NCBI GenBank assembly: GCA_026929865.2
Contig: CM049400.1
Coordinates: 15,760,001 to 15,824,000, forward strand
Origin: Hyperoplus lanceolatus
Taxonomy: Eukaryota > Chordata > Actinopteri > Uranoscopiformes > Ammodytidae
Length of the DNA: 64,000 nt
Reading direction: 5' to 3'
Under the pieces are notes generated by a model that saw nothing but the letters and a program-made list of their open reading frames with translations, ran no database searches and was not told the origin of the DNA. Below are positions 23,013-33,678 of the stretch, in pieces (position 1 is the stretch's first letter; each line of letters opens with the position of its first letter). The translations under genes and the position numbers were made by a program.

Positions 23013-23166
23013 CCTGTAATTTTTATTTTATTTGCTTCTTTTATTCACTTTTAAATGTTCTATAATGTGTTTTATGTATTCTAATCTTGCCCCTGTAAAG
23101 CACTTTGAGTGGCCTTGTGTCTGAATTGTGCTATATAAATAAACTTGCCTTGCCTTACCTTGCCTA
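20641..23166 (+). mobile_element. 5'-truncated L2-like LINE
   Basis: The copy begins inside the endonuclease (GDFNIHTD) and ends with the 3' terminus tgctatataaataaactt and a (TTGCC)n-like tail at about 23143-23166. The tail differs from the (TTA)n of the LINE at 5760-9822, so this is a different subfamily. The 5' end joins hAT remnant sequence, and no clear target duplication was seen. Confidence 0.85.
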
Positions 23167-23268
23167 AAAGGGAGATAACTTGTCAGTACCAGGGGAATCA
23201 GAAGTTGTTTTCACATGGTTGCTGCTTATTTTCCTCTTGAAGGTTGCTGGATTTGTGTATATTGGAAA

Positions 23269-23271
<3 letters not shown>

Positions 23272-23309
<38 letters not shown>
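23272..23309. repeat. (CA)n microsatellite
   Basis: A pure CA run of about 19 units. Confidence 0.95.
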
Positions 23310-23310
<1 letters not shown>

Positions 23311-23908
23311 TCAAAAAGTTAACTTCTATTATCGCATAATGACTAACAGTCTGGCCTCAAATAAAGTATAGTATATTCAATAAAATTTGAGTCATTTGCT
23401 GTGTTCCCCCATATGGCAACTCAAAGACGGTGTGTTACAAACAAATCGCAGCCTAATGCACATTAAATATCACATCAATGCATTTTTCCAGAGCATGTCG
23501 ATGGGATACATGACATGAAATTACATACTATTCACCGGTCTTGATATCATAATAGGTAAATCATATTTCATATGCAGCTTTATCCCAGAGTATTATAATA
23601 TATCAACCATCTACAAGTGCATTCACATCATGCCTTTAATACTGAAGGAGCAGAGACTGCTGATGTGTGAAATAAAGGACAGCTTGACAGCACTTGAGCC
23701 GTCCTGTGCTATCCATGCAAAATTGTCCACATTAGAAGACAATGGAATTCTCAGGGAGCATAAGAATGCAATACATCACACAGTGGTCACTGCCACAATG
23801 AGAGATAGACACAATGTAGTAAATCATTCTTGACTTGTGTGAGCCGCCTTTTACATAATCAAGTATGTGCTTGCACCCCACTATTGAAAGTCTAGAGCAG
23901 GGGTGCCC

Positions 23909-25097
23909 AGTGTTTCCCCCAGGAAATGTCTTTGTCAAGGTGGTCACTGTCTAGCCGTACAGGAGGCGCGGCGCAACGCGCCTCGGCGAAAATTTTGGGG
24001 GTATTTTGCTCAAAGATGCCAATGCGCACTAAAGAAATGGTTCTGTTTATTTGAATGACACTGACCTTACAGTTGTGCAATTTTGTTTGCTTTGTGCACA
24101 TTTTGTGCAAACATGCAGACAAAAAAATACAATTAAAGAAATTCTACTGTTTTGGTGCAATACCATGCAGACACACTAAATACAAATAATGGACCATACA
24201 CTTAACATGTGTATGCACATCAAAGTGCTTTTTAAAGTTCCTTTTTGGATGGGGGGCTGTTGTGAGATTATTGTGGACAATAGGCATACTGTGATGCGAT
24301 TAATTCATATATGGTTATTATTAGCCTACTTGCTTGATTTCCTTTTAAATGCAGAGGTTATTGGTTGTTTTGGAACATGTATTTCCAAATTTAAAACATA
24401 AAAATAAAGCAGCATTTAAAATTCAGAAAAATGTATCTCGTCGGCCTACACAAGCATGCTGTTTGAAAAATAATTCAATTATTGAAATAATACAATGTGT
24501 TTTCCCCTTAAAATGACTAATGCATTTCAAAGACAGTTACAGTGTGCACTTCTGTAAACTTACTGAAAGGTGCCTGGGCCATCACTCTCATGCATGTATC
24601 AGACTTTTCTCTGCACTGTATGAGCCGATAAGTTGTGTTGCCACGTTGATGTGGAGTCTTAAACTAGTCTAGCTTTGCATAGCACTTCTTTCTGTTAAGC
24701 TAAATATCCCCATAGAACCGCACTGCGTTTATTATCGCCACCGGTTAAATGTAGGTTTGCTGCAGCTCGTTTACTCTCCCGCGTACATGCTGTAGTCACG
24801 CGCAGCGCGGCACGGTCGCGCGCGCAGAGCCCCCGACACAGAGCAGCTGATAGTCTGAGCAGAGAGAAACGCTTGGAGACATATGTGCACATTTATTTAC
24901 CGCAAATCACGGCCTTTCGCGCATTTCTGACCATGAAAAATCACACATCGCGCTTGCTAGTACATTAATTGTGCAGCACTAAAAATAAAAAAATTAAAGA
25001 TTTAATTTTTTTTTTTTTTTGGTCGGTCAGTAGTCAAGGCGGGGGGCTGGTTTTGCTAAGGCGGCCGCCTTAACTATAAAGCGCTGGGGGAAACACT
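23909..25097. mobile_element. Non-autonomous hAT (agtgtttcccccag TIR), nested
   Basis: The ends agtgtttcccccag and ctgggggaaacact are perfect 14-bp inverted repeats. They are flanked by an exact 8-bp duplication, gggtgccc, at 23901-23908 and 25098-25105. That target is the TIR of the outer element at 23898. The 1189-bp interior has no convincing coding frame. Confidence 0.92.
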
Positions 25098-25657
25098 GGG
25101 TGCCCACTAGGTAGGGTAGTGTGGGTCGATCGAGTGGCATTCTTAAAAAAAAAAAAAATTAAAAAATGTATTTATTTTTTTAACTATGAAAGAGCGAACA
25201 AGCCATGCCAGCATGCGCCGACGTTCGGTGGAGGGAGAGAGGACACCACTTTCTATTTTGACATACAGTACATATCAGTTTGTTAGCCAGTGAGCTAACC
25301 AAAGCTAATCCAAGTCAAGGAAGTGGAGAGGCTTCTGCACTGTGACAAATTCTACTATGTAAAATACAGCCAGAGAGAGGAAGACTGTTCAGACAAACAG
25401 ACCACCACATATTCTAGTGGGACAGAAGTGATCATTGAGAAGGATTTTTTTTGTATGACTATAATTCTGCCTTTAAGATAAACCTATATGCATTTGTGTA
25501 TATTTCTTGCTCTTTTAAATTAGAATTGCTTAAGCCTTCCTAGCCTAATACATAACATCACCACCAACAAAAAAATGTATAACAATTATGATATTGTATC
25601 GGACAGTATCGGTATCGACCGATATCCAAAGCCCAGATATCGGAATCGGATCGGAAC

Positions 25658-25823
25658 TAGTCTGGCATGACCACTTCCGCCAGCGTCTATTCGCTTGCGT
25701 CGAAAAGCAACGCAGCCCTGACGCAGCCCCCTCCTTTTCCGGTTGCTGGCTTTCCCCTATTGTGACCCCCCTCAAATTCGGAAACAATTCGCTCACAGTC
25801 AACCCGTGTGCTTATGTGCAGCG

Positions 25824-25869
<46 letters not shown>

Positions 25870-26767
25870 GTGTGAGAAGTCACATTACTGTAGACGGAAA
25901 TAAAGTGTGGCTATACTTCGGGATAATAATATTGGCGGCGGCGGTCCGGGACGCAGCCTAGTTTAGCCTAGCCTAGCTGTCCAACTTCATTGTACAACTA
26001 CCCCCGGGCAGAAATACCCTCATAAACTCTGGAAAATGAAGCGTGGGGGTTTGAATTGAGCACCGGACCTTATAACCAGCTAGATTAAGATCCGCCGTTC
26101 CCTTTCTTTGGTGAGGGACTAAGCAGCGGTGTTTTAGCGACGGGGAAAGATTCCAACGGCTTCCACTATCACCTAGCAACTCTTACGGCTACTTGCTGCA
26201 GTTGGTGTAGCGCTCACAACGTCAAAACCCTGTTCTGCCTGTAAACAGACGGACTACGGCTCTGACTACAGCGATAGGAGGTGGTGACATAAGTTCTCGA
26301 ATGCTAAAAATTCTACTCGACCGCCGTAGCCGTCCTCTCAACCGCCGATGATAATGTTACCAGAGATAACACTACGTGGCTAGTTAACTCCGGTTAAGTT
26401 ATCCCGTGAGCTCCTCGGGGGCTAAAGTGTATGGTGTCTTGACATGCTGGTTAGAAAGCAACACACTATGTATATTCCTTTTGTCTTTAATAGTTTTTGT
26501 GTGGCGTTTGCGGGTTTAGCCATTTCTCTGACGTCTGGACGTGAAGACGTTCCATCAAAATAAGTCCCCCCCCCCCCGGCACTATTTTGCAGGACACCGC
26601 TGCTGCTTCCCGGGGTTAGCCCCGCCCTAGATGATTGTGATTGGTTTAAACAAATACAAACAGGCTAGTCCAGTTTCCCCCGGTTTTCCCACCCGAATAG
26701 ACGGCTCTAAACAGAGTGCTTCCAGACCATACTACGTGCTGTAGTTTGGTCTGGCTTTGCGAGACTA
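25658..26767. mobile_element. DNA transposon of uncertain superfamily with 9-bp duplication
   Basis: The segment starts tagtctggc and ends gcgagacta, imperfect inverted termini. It is flanked by gatcggaac at 25649-25657 and 26768-26776. Joining the flanks restores the terminal sequence of the surrounding hAT, which confirms the insertion. A 9-bp duplication is unlike hAT (8) and mariner (TA) and is compatible with Mutator-like elements. No transposase is evident. It includes a (CA)n run at 25834-25867. Its right subterminal region resembles that of 58143-58756. Confidence 0.65.
25834..25867. repeat. (CA)n microsatellite
   Basis: About 17 CA units directly after a short CT run, inside the nested transposon. 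Confidence 0.95.
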
Positions 26768-27916
26768 GATCGGAACTAAAAATAGTGGATCGGTGCATCC
26801 CTAGGTTCATGCAGTTATGCAAGGTACACCAACTTATATTCTACATTCATTTTCAATATGTTTAAATAAATATGTACAGGCTTGTTTGGTTTGCGGTGCA
26901 GAACTTTCACTTTTATTTAAGAAGTATTTTATTTATTGGAGACTTTGGTTGTATGCAGCAGTTTTTTCTTTTTCTATATTGGAAAATACCTTTAGGCTGC
27001 AATTCTGCACACATTTTTCCTCTTAACTGAGAACCGTACTGTACAGAACAGAACCGTGACTTTTGACCACTAATAGTAGGTGGTAGCTCACTTTGACTTG
27101 GTCATTTTCAAAGTAGCTCACAAGCTGAAAAACAGTGGGCACCCCTAGTCTCGAGTATCCCTTCTGTGTTTTACCTGTGGGAGAAGCCAGTTACAAAGTA
27201 GGTAAAGGAGAAGAAATGTAAGCTCAATAGTTGATCACAGGGCACAACTTGAGCTTTCATTGGACAAGATACATAATGGCCATATTTATATTGATTTAAT
27301 ACAAACTGATCACTGGAACAGTCAATGTTAATCATTATTGAGACAACAGACATGTGGCCTGATTCCATCATGTTACACCAGATAATTCTATGTTTACATG
27401 CATTTAGCATGCATAACTTTTTCCCTCTGCTTCTCATGTGTCAATCTGGCTTATCACCACTAAGACTCTATTAAAAGTCAGTTGTTTGAATCAACAGTTT
27501 ACCTGATGTAATTGGGGTTACAGTGAAGCGCAAGTAAATAGAGGCCAATAGCTAGCAAAGCTGTGTGTAATGTTTCACATAAATGTACCCTTGGATAGGT
27601 TTACAAGAAACCTGTTGAATGTGGCTTGATGTATTGGGATTTTACAGCACTGTGTGCTTGTGTGCGTGAATGAGGTGAAGAAGGAATGTCACTGTCAAGG
27701 TCATAAACAAAGCTTTAGATGTACATTTTTATTGAAGACCGCTTTCTTTCCCTCAATCCTGAACCTTTTTGTGTGACAGTTGTCAAGGCCTCCAAGAGAT
27801 GTTCCTCTAGGGTGCAATTTAATCTGGCACCTGTTCTATCTCTTTCATAGTTATCTCTTTATTCAGCTACCTAATCTGCAGAGATGCGACTAACATATCT
27901 TATTTGATTCCTGCAG

Positions 27917-28144
27917 GGCAACGCTCCCCGATTTGCGCCTTTGATAGAACATTCTCCAAGGCATCAGATGAGACAAGTATTTGTGTCTGGTCAGCCGAGC
28001 CAAACTCGGCCAATCATCAATAACCTGCACTCTCTGCCTAATGACTATCTCACAGTGAAAGCAGAAACAGAGGCCAGAGACAGAACCAAGCTGAAGATCC
28101 TTTTCACCACCGTACCACTGCTAATTGTGTTTGTTTTATTATGA
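27917..28144 (+). CDS. Candidate terminal exon, unknown protein with hydrophobic C-terminus
   Basis: A good splice acceptor ends at 27916: ctaac lies about 25 bases upstream, then a T-rich tract and gcag. It opens a 75-codon frame that starts GNAPRFAPLIEHSP and ends in TGA at 28142-28144. The last 17 residues (LKILFTTVPLLIVFVLL) are strongly hydrophobic and follow a charged stretch, as in a membrane tail or a lipid-anchor signal. I do not recognise the protein, and no matching upstream exon was found. It may be a chance frame. Confidence 0.2.
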   Translation, partial: GNAPRFAPLIEHSPRHQMRQVFVSGQPSQTRPIINNLHSLPNDYLTVKAETEARDRTKLKILFTTVPLLIVFVLL

Positions 28145-30651
28145 TTCAAATTATTGTCGCAATTTCCGGATTTTTCACACAATCCGAGATAATGGCTTGC
28201 CGTTAGGCGAGGAGCAGAAGCAGGCATGCAATTAAAGCTTTAAGGTCAGTGTGCAAACAGTGCCCCATAATTCTTAGCTACTGAACTCCGTAATTTATGG
28301 ACCCCATCTCTGAGACTGTGTGTTATAACCCTCTAACTAGTGAATTTCATTGTAGTCAAGTCTTATTACATGTCTTCTAACTTTGTCTCCAATTATATTT
28401 TATATCTGTTTCCAAATATGGTAACCATTCACTACAACATTAAATGTTCTCTTCTGGAGCAGACAACTGCTCATGGGCATGGACAAAAGTAAGAGATAAA
28501 ACATGACTAGGCTGTTAGAGAACTGTATTTAGACACGCACACACACACCTTGTGTGAACAGATAAGAAAGGCATGGAGGGCATTGTCCATCAAATTCCTG
28601 GTTGAATCTGTTGTAGTGTGCAATTGAATCCTTAATGACCATGCTGTCATAAGAAAGAACAGCAAATCATGCTTAATCCTGTGGGCTGTGTATGATCCTG
28701 TTCCCTCTTTGTGCACTCAGAAAAGGAAATGGGTGATGGAAATGAAAAGGACGTTGGAGCACATTACTTGTCTATAACTTCTTTACTAGGTGATAGGATA
28801 ACATTGAGATGTCCAATGCTATGGAAATCATTATCATAAGTGCAGTCAATGATACAGACACACACCACTGGTATGTCCAAAGAAGACAAAAAAGAAGCAC
28901 ATTGTGTTGAAAGGTACGGCTAAATAAAAACGTGTGGTTCAGTTTCCTTCTCATTTCACCCATATTCTTCCTTTTTTGAGGGCACAATGAAAGTGATGGA
29001 ACTAATTCCTTTATATGACCAAAGAACTCTTTGAGAGAGTGCCAAAGGAAAATCACAAAGTCAGAGTGGAGAAGCATCCAAACAGAAGGGAACTGAAGAT
29101 CAAACCACTAAGGCATGAGATCATAAGCCTACAACCGGTTTGAAAGGGCCATCCCTGTGGATAGCTAAATAGAGTGAGAAGAGCTGAGGGGTTAAAACAA
29201 AGGTGGAAGAAGGAAGCCTCACAAGCTGCAGTTTATATAAGACCCTGCTTCACTAAATCACTCCTTGGGAAAGCGAAGTCTGTAACTATTTCAATATCAA
29301 AACAGGCCCCAGCGGTATACCATACAAGGTATATAAGATATGCCCTAAACTTCTCAGAAGGCTTCGGAAGCTTATTCGGCAAGTTCGATCCAAGTGCACT
29401 GTTCCAGCGAACTGGCAAGAGGCAGAAGGTTTCTTATAGTCCCGAAATAACTGGGCGCAATTCATTTCAGCCAGTTCCCGACCATCTCTTTGCTCAATGT
29501 GGAGGCACATTTCTTCTTTTCCATTCTGCCAAGAAGGATGTAATCCTACATGAACCTGAGTGGATTGTACATACATGAATCCAGAAAGGGTAGAGGCGCT
29601 CGTGGTAAGAGCAATTAATAAACCTGATTATTGCATCAACCAGCAAATGATCCAGAGGACCAAAGACCATTACAGAAAGTCAGAAGCCGGTAACCCCACC
29701 AACTCACAGGCAAATGGGTCTGGTAGGCTGCCCTTCAAGGGGCACATCAATGCATAAATATGTGGCTTCCCAGAAAGAAAGACATAATCCCTGAGTTTGA
29801 CGCTGAAGAGGCCTGATTACTTTTCTTGCTCTACGGATTGGTTGAGGGAGTGGGGGCTGTGTGTGTGCCCCCTGGAGACATGAGGGGGACATCAGAAAGC
29901 ATAGAGCCTGTCATCTTACATCTGTCCACTCCATCCCCTTCCCCTGTCATCGGCGATTGGATCAGGGATAATGACTCTCACAGGGACCTTTTTACAGGAT
30001 GGTGGTCATTACGCAGATATGGTGGAAGAGCCACATATAGTATGCAACCATCCGTACCGTGTGATGGTTGACAATACGTTCCATTACGGAAGCTAAAAGA
30101 AAACAAGATCAGCCACTAGTCATGTAATGCAGTGCATCATTTCCTCAACCTTTCCCCCTTACTGCCACTATTACACATCATGGAGAAAGGTGATGTAGAA
30201 GGGAGAATAACCACATCAGTCATTCATCTTGCACAGGTACACAGAACACGTAGCTGATTAAATCCCTACACAAGTTTTTTTTTTACCCCATTTGCATTCA
30301 TAAATCATCTGGAGGATGGGGAATATTCTCCCTTATGTATTCTCTTCCAAGCTACTTGAATGCTTCCATTTGAATTTAAGGGTCAACACATAAGCCACAT
30401 AAAGTAGAAAAAATAAATAATCAACACGTGCATGAAAGCACAACAGCTGCTTATGATGTTCTGGTTTTGGCAGATGGCTCTTGGCCATTCTTTTCCCTGG
30501 ATCATACTGCTATATGCACTTATAGCTGCTGGAAAACAAGTCTTTTATTATAAAGCAAAGGCTTAAGATAGACTATCTCTCAACACTGTGAATAACGTCA
30601 TTATTGTCAAGACCGCAAGAACTCAAGTATCAAGTCAAACTAAGTTAAGCT

Positions 30652-30677
30652 CAGAGAGAGAGAGAGAGAGAGAGAGA
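30652..30677. repeat. (AG)n microsatellite
   Basis: About 12 AG units. Confidence 0.95.
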
Positions 30678-33100
30678 AAATGACCCCATGTTTTGAACCA
30701 AGAATTCTGAGGTTGCAACAGACAGAATCAATCAGTGTTTTGTCAACCTCAATATTGGGGGGAAATTAAATCAAATTACAATGTCATTAACGTTTTTAAA
30801 AGTCTAATTAATTAATATTTGAATCTACTATACAGTATGGATGGTACAAAATAAACAAAAACACATTGGCATGCATGAAGAAAGTGTCTGGAATGTAAAT
30901 GTATGTACTGAGTATAAAGAATGCAATGCATAAATTATTTTTAGTTTTAACTTGTTATATTATGTATGTATGTTGTGTATATATGTGATCAAAATAATAA
31001 TAAAAAGAATGTGTCTGAAATCAATGCTGATCTATTGTGTGTATCTCTTAGTGCCATAGTTTTTTTTTATTATTTCTCTTTCATCTTGTCCTCCCTCTTC
31101 ACTTTCCACTCTTTTCCTCTCCTGCTATCCATATATTAATCAATGAACAGCCTGCATTATGCTGTTGCTTCTGCTGCTGCTGTTCAAAGGTTGCAGCGTG
31201 AACCACAGGCCAGGCTGTGCCACTTACACCAAGTTTATAGTCTTGGTTTTATTATACACCTCCCCATAAGGCAGCCCTCGGAGACGATGACACCCCAGAC
31301 ACCTATATAAAGCGCTTGGTGAGCTGCACATGATCGAGTCCGAGCAGTGGCACGTTGTCATCTCCAGGCCTTGTCTCTGTTTATGTCTTGTTAAGCGTTT
31401 GAACCGCAGGGTCAATGCTGCTGCAGAGGCACCATAACACTCCATGGGCAAACCACAAAATGAACAAAAATACATCCTAACGAACCTTTTAAGCTCTTGC
31501 GTCCATCCGAAGGCTAGGAGTGGCATGTTCTCAGAGGTAATGCAAGGGGACAGGGGGAGAAGTGGTCTGCCGGCAGGGACAATGAGAACAGGCAGAGGGG
31601 CTGTCACTGCTCTGCAAAAACCTGCTGATCATCCTTTGAGGTGACACATGCTGAAGAGGTGATGATTGCGCACATATCACAAGGCAATGTGTTTGTGTAG
31701 CATGAATGTGTTGGAACTTCTCTATCTACTCTCAAACTTACAGTATGAACAAACACTTGTGTAAACAACCACATAGCGTTAACTCTATAGTTACCAGTCA
31801 CACTGCAAGAAGTTGCTTGATTTTTCGTTCAGGTCAGCATACTTCAAATTACCAAATATATTTTATATATTTCATCCAACCTGTCCGTGATAACCGTTTC
31901 TGACCTTAGATTCAGCCCTTTATCCAGTGTTACTGCTCCCGTCTCGCTGTGCTTATTACTCATCAAGCATCAGAAAGAGAGGGAAGTCAACAACACACCA
32001 CTCAAGGAAACACATTAGGATTAGGAGGATATCTTGCAATTGTCTTACTGTAAACATGTAAGAGCTTTATTAATGTATCTTTATTTCAGCAGGAAATCCT
32101 ACTGAGATCAACACAAGAGAGACCTGGCCAACACAACTGCATGCCTCCATCACTCTTCATGATGCCTTTAAATGCTTCAATAGATACAGTATAACAAATA
32201 TTCAAAAATCCCAGAGTATAGTAAAAAGCAACCACTTTGAGGAACATACGGTATCTACCAGAACTAAGACAGAGATAGGGACAGAGGTAAGCTAAAAGAT
32301 AACCCAAAATTGCCCTATAAATAAAAATGAGCCATGGTAATTGTTGTCTGAAATTACAGTTTTTTTCGATTGCTAAACCACAGTGGGCACAACTGGAACG
32401 ACAAGTGCAAAACTCTAACAACAGTATGCAGAGCAGCGGTTCATTCGGACCAAACTCTAGCTCGTTTTTCATTGATTAAACACAATTTTCAAAACTCTAC
32501 ACACCTATCTCATGGCTTAACCACAGCCTGCACAACAATGTGGATTTCCAGCACTTTTTTCAAATGCTAACACACTGCTGCCACAACTGTAAACCACACA
32601 TTCAAAACAGAATGAATGCCTTAACACTGCGGATCGCAATTTCAACTAAAACACTAAGATGTCTTGTTTTAGTCTTGTTGGTGAACATATACAGTAGGGG
32701 AGAGTGGCCTAAGTTGTGCATTTTGGAAGTTGTTCCACCGCTTGTTTCTAGAAAACCATGGAAGAAATTGGAAATGTGACCACATATTTAAGAAGAGCCA
32801 TCCATTTGACTCATCCTGTAAAGACGGGAGACACAAGGAATAAGATATAAGCACATTTAAGCTCAAACAACTGTGTTTTGCCTTTCAAAGTAAAATTTCC
32901 ATGATCAAGGTTTTTTGATTATTGTGTCTGAACAATTATAGACAAGTTTGAAAACATTTGACACATGTTTTAGTGCTTTGGTATGCTACATTTTGAGTCT
33001 ATACAGTTAGCACGATGTCAGCCCTAAACTGCTGCATCATGCTTATTATCCAAAATTCTGGGGATGGGGTGATTTGTGCCAAAGGGCCAGGGTGAGTTAT

Positions 33101-33437
33101 AAGTAAGTAAGTAAGTAAGTAAAATGTATTTATAAAAGCACATTTATGACAGTTTGCACTGTCCAAAGTGCTTTACATAGTGCATTCAGTAGGTAAACTA
33201 TGAAGGTAAACAATAACCAAAATAAAAGACGTAAAGCCCATACATCCACATAAACACAGATAGTAGTGCGGAGGTAAGATAGTTAATGGGGAGGAAACAC
33301 CAGGGTGTACATATGGGTTTTGAGCCTTGATTTATAGGCAGAAATGTAGGGGAATCACATTTGTCAGGTGGCAGTTGGTTCCACAAGCACGGAGCAACTA
33401 GTGCAAAGTACATTTCTGAGAGTTGTACCAGTGGCAT
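33101..33437 (-). mobile_element. LINE 3'-end fragment (L2-like)
   Basis: On the minus strand the frame 33437-33198 holds FALVAPCLWNQLPPDKCDSP, the C-terminal block of L2-like ORFs. It is followed by gtaaagcactttggacagtg and a (CTTA)n tail at 33122-33101. It is severely 5'-truncated and lies inside the 32697-33989 element. Confidence 0.7.
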
Positions 33438-33439
33438 GG

Positions 33440-33678
33440 CTATATACGCTGGTCACCAAAAGAAAGTGATTGTCTACAGTAGCTCAGAAGAGAGTGACAT
33501 CTCAATTCCAATTAACGACACCACTGATGAGAGTTCAGATGGCCAGAAAGATGATGATGGTGACTTTGTCATTGTGACCTTTGCAGGTAAAACCATTAGA
33601 TCTGCTAGGCCTTGTTTAAGAAAATTGTCCATCAATCTTTGTCAACTATTTACTTTATTTACTTTAAATACACCTTAA
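33440..33678 (+). pseudogene. Possible transposase C-terminal fragment
   Basis: The frame reads GHQKKVIVYSSSEESDIS, then an Asp/Glu-rich stretch and DFVIVTFAGK, and stops at 33676-33678. An acidic, serine-rich tail of this kind could be the end of a pogo/Tigger-type transposase, but no catalytic motif remains. The frame's upstream part belongs to the antisense LINE fragment. Confidence 0.3.

Larger units (their letters stand above)
25600..26803. mobile_element. hAT remnant (gggatgcaccgatcc terminus), interrupted
   Basis: Read on the minus strand the element begins at 26803 with tagggatgcaccgatcc, a common fish hAT terminus. It continues through agttccgatc, is interrupted by the 25658-26767 insertion, then resumes with gattccgatatctgggc to about 25600 or further left. 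The opposite terminus is not seen. Confidence 0.6.
23898..27147. mobile_element. Outer non-autonomous hAT (caggggtgccc terminus), host of nested elements
   Basis: The left end caggggtgccca and the right end gtgggcacccct are inverted copies. The flanks gtctagag (23890-23897) and gtctcgag (27148-27155) match at 7 of 8 positions, as expected for an old hAT duplication. At least three other elements sit inside (23909-25097, a second hAT ending at 26803, and 25658-26767), so the original element was short. No transposase is seen. Confidence 0.75.
27156..32056. other. Intergenic region, one unproven exon candidate
   Basis: Most of this stretch is unique-looking AT-rich DNA without recognisable genes. 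It includes an (AG)n run at 30652-30677 and the candidate exon at 27917-28144. The longest open frame, 134 codons on the plus strand at 29174-29578, has no recognisable domain or splice context. Confidence 0.45.

Noticed and set aside
29174-29578. 134-codon plus-strand open frame
   Set aside because: No recognisable motif, no splice context and uneven composition. I cannot support it as a gene.
31224-31607. 127-codon minus-strand frame
   Set aside because: No known domain, no splice or promoter context, and composition like the surrounding non-coding DNA.
32370-32779. Plus-strand frames repeated in the mariner-type copies (also at 41092 and 42921)
   Set aside because: The similar proteins arise only because the DNA repeat is copied. 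The frames differ in stops between copies and contain no transposase motif.
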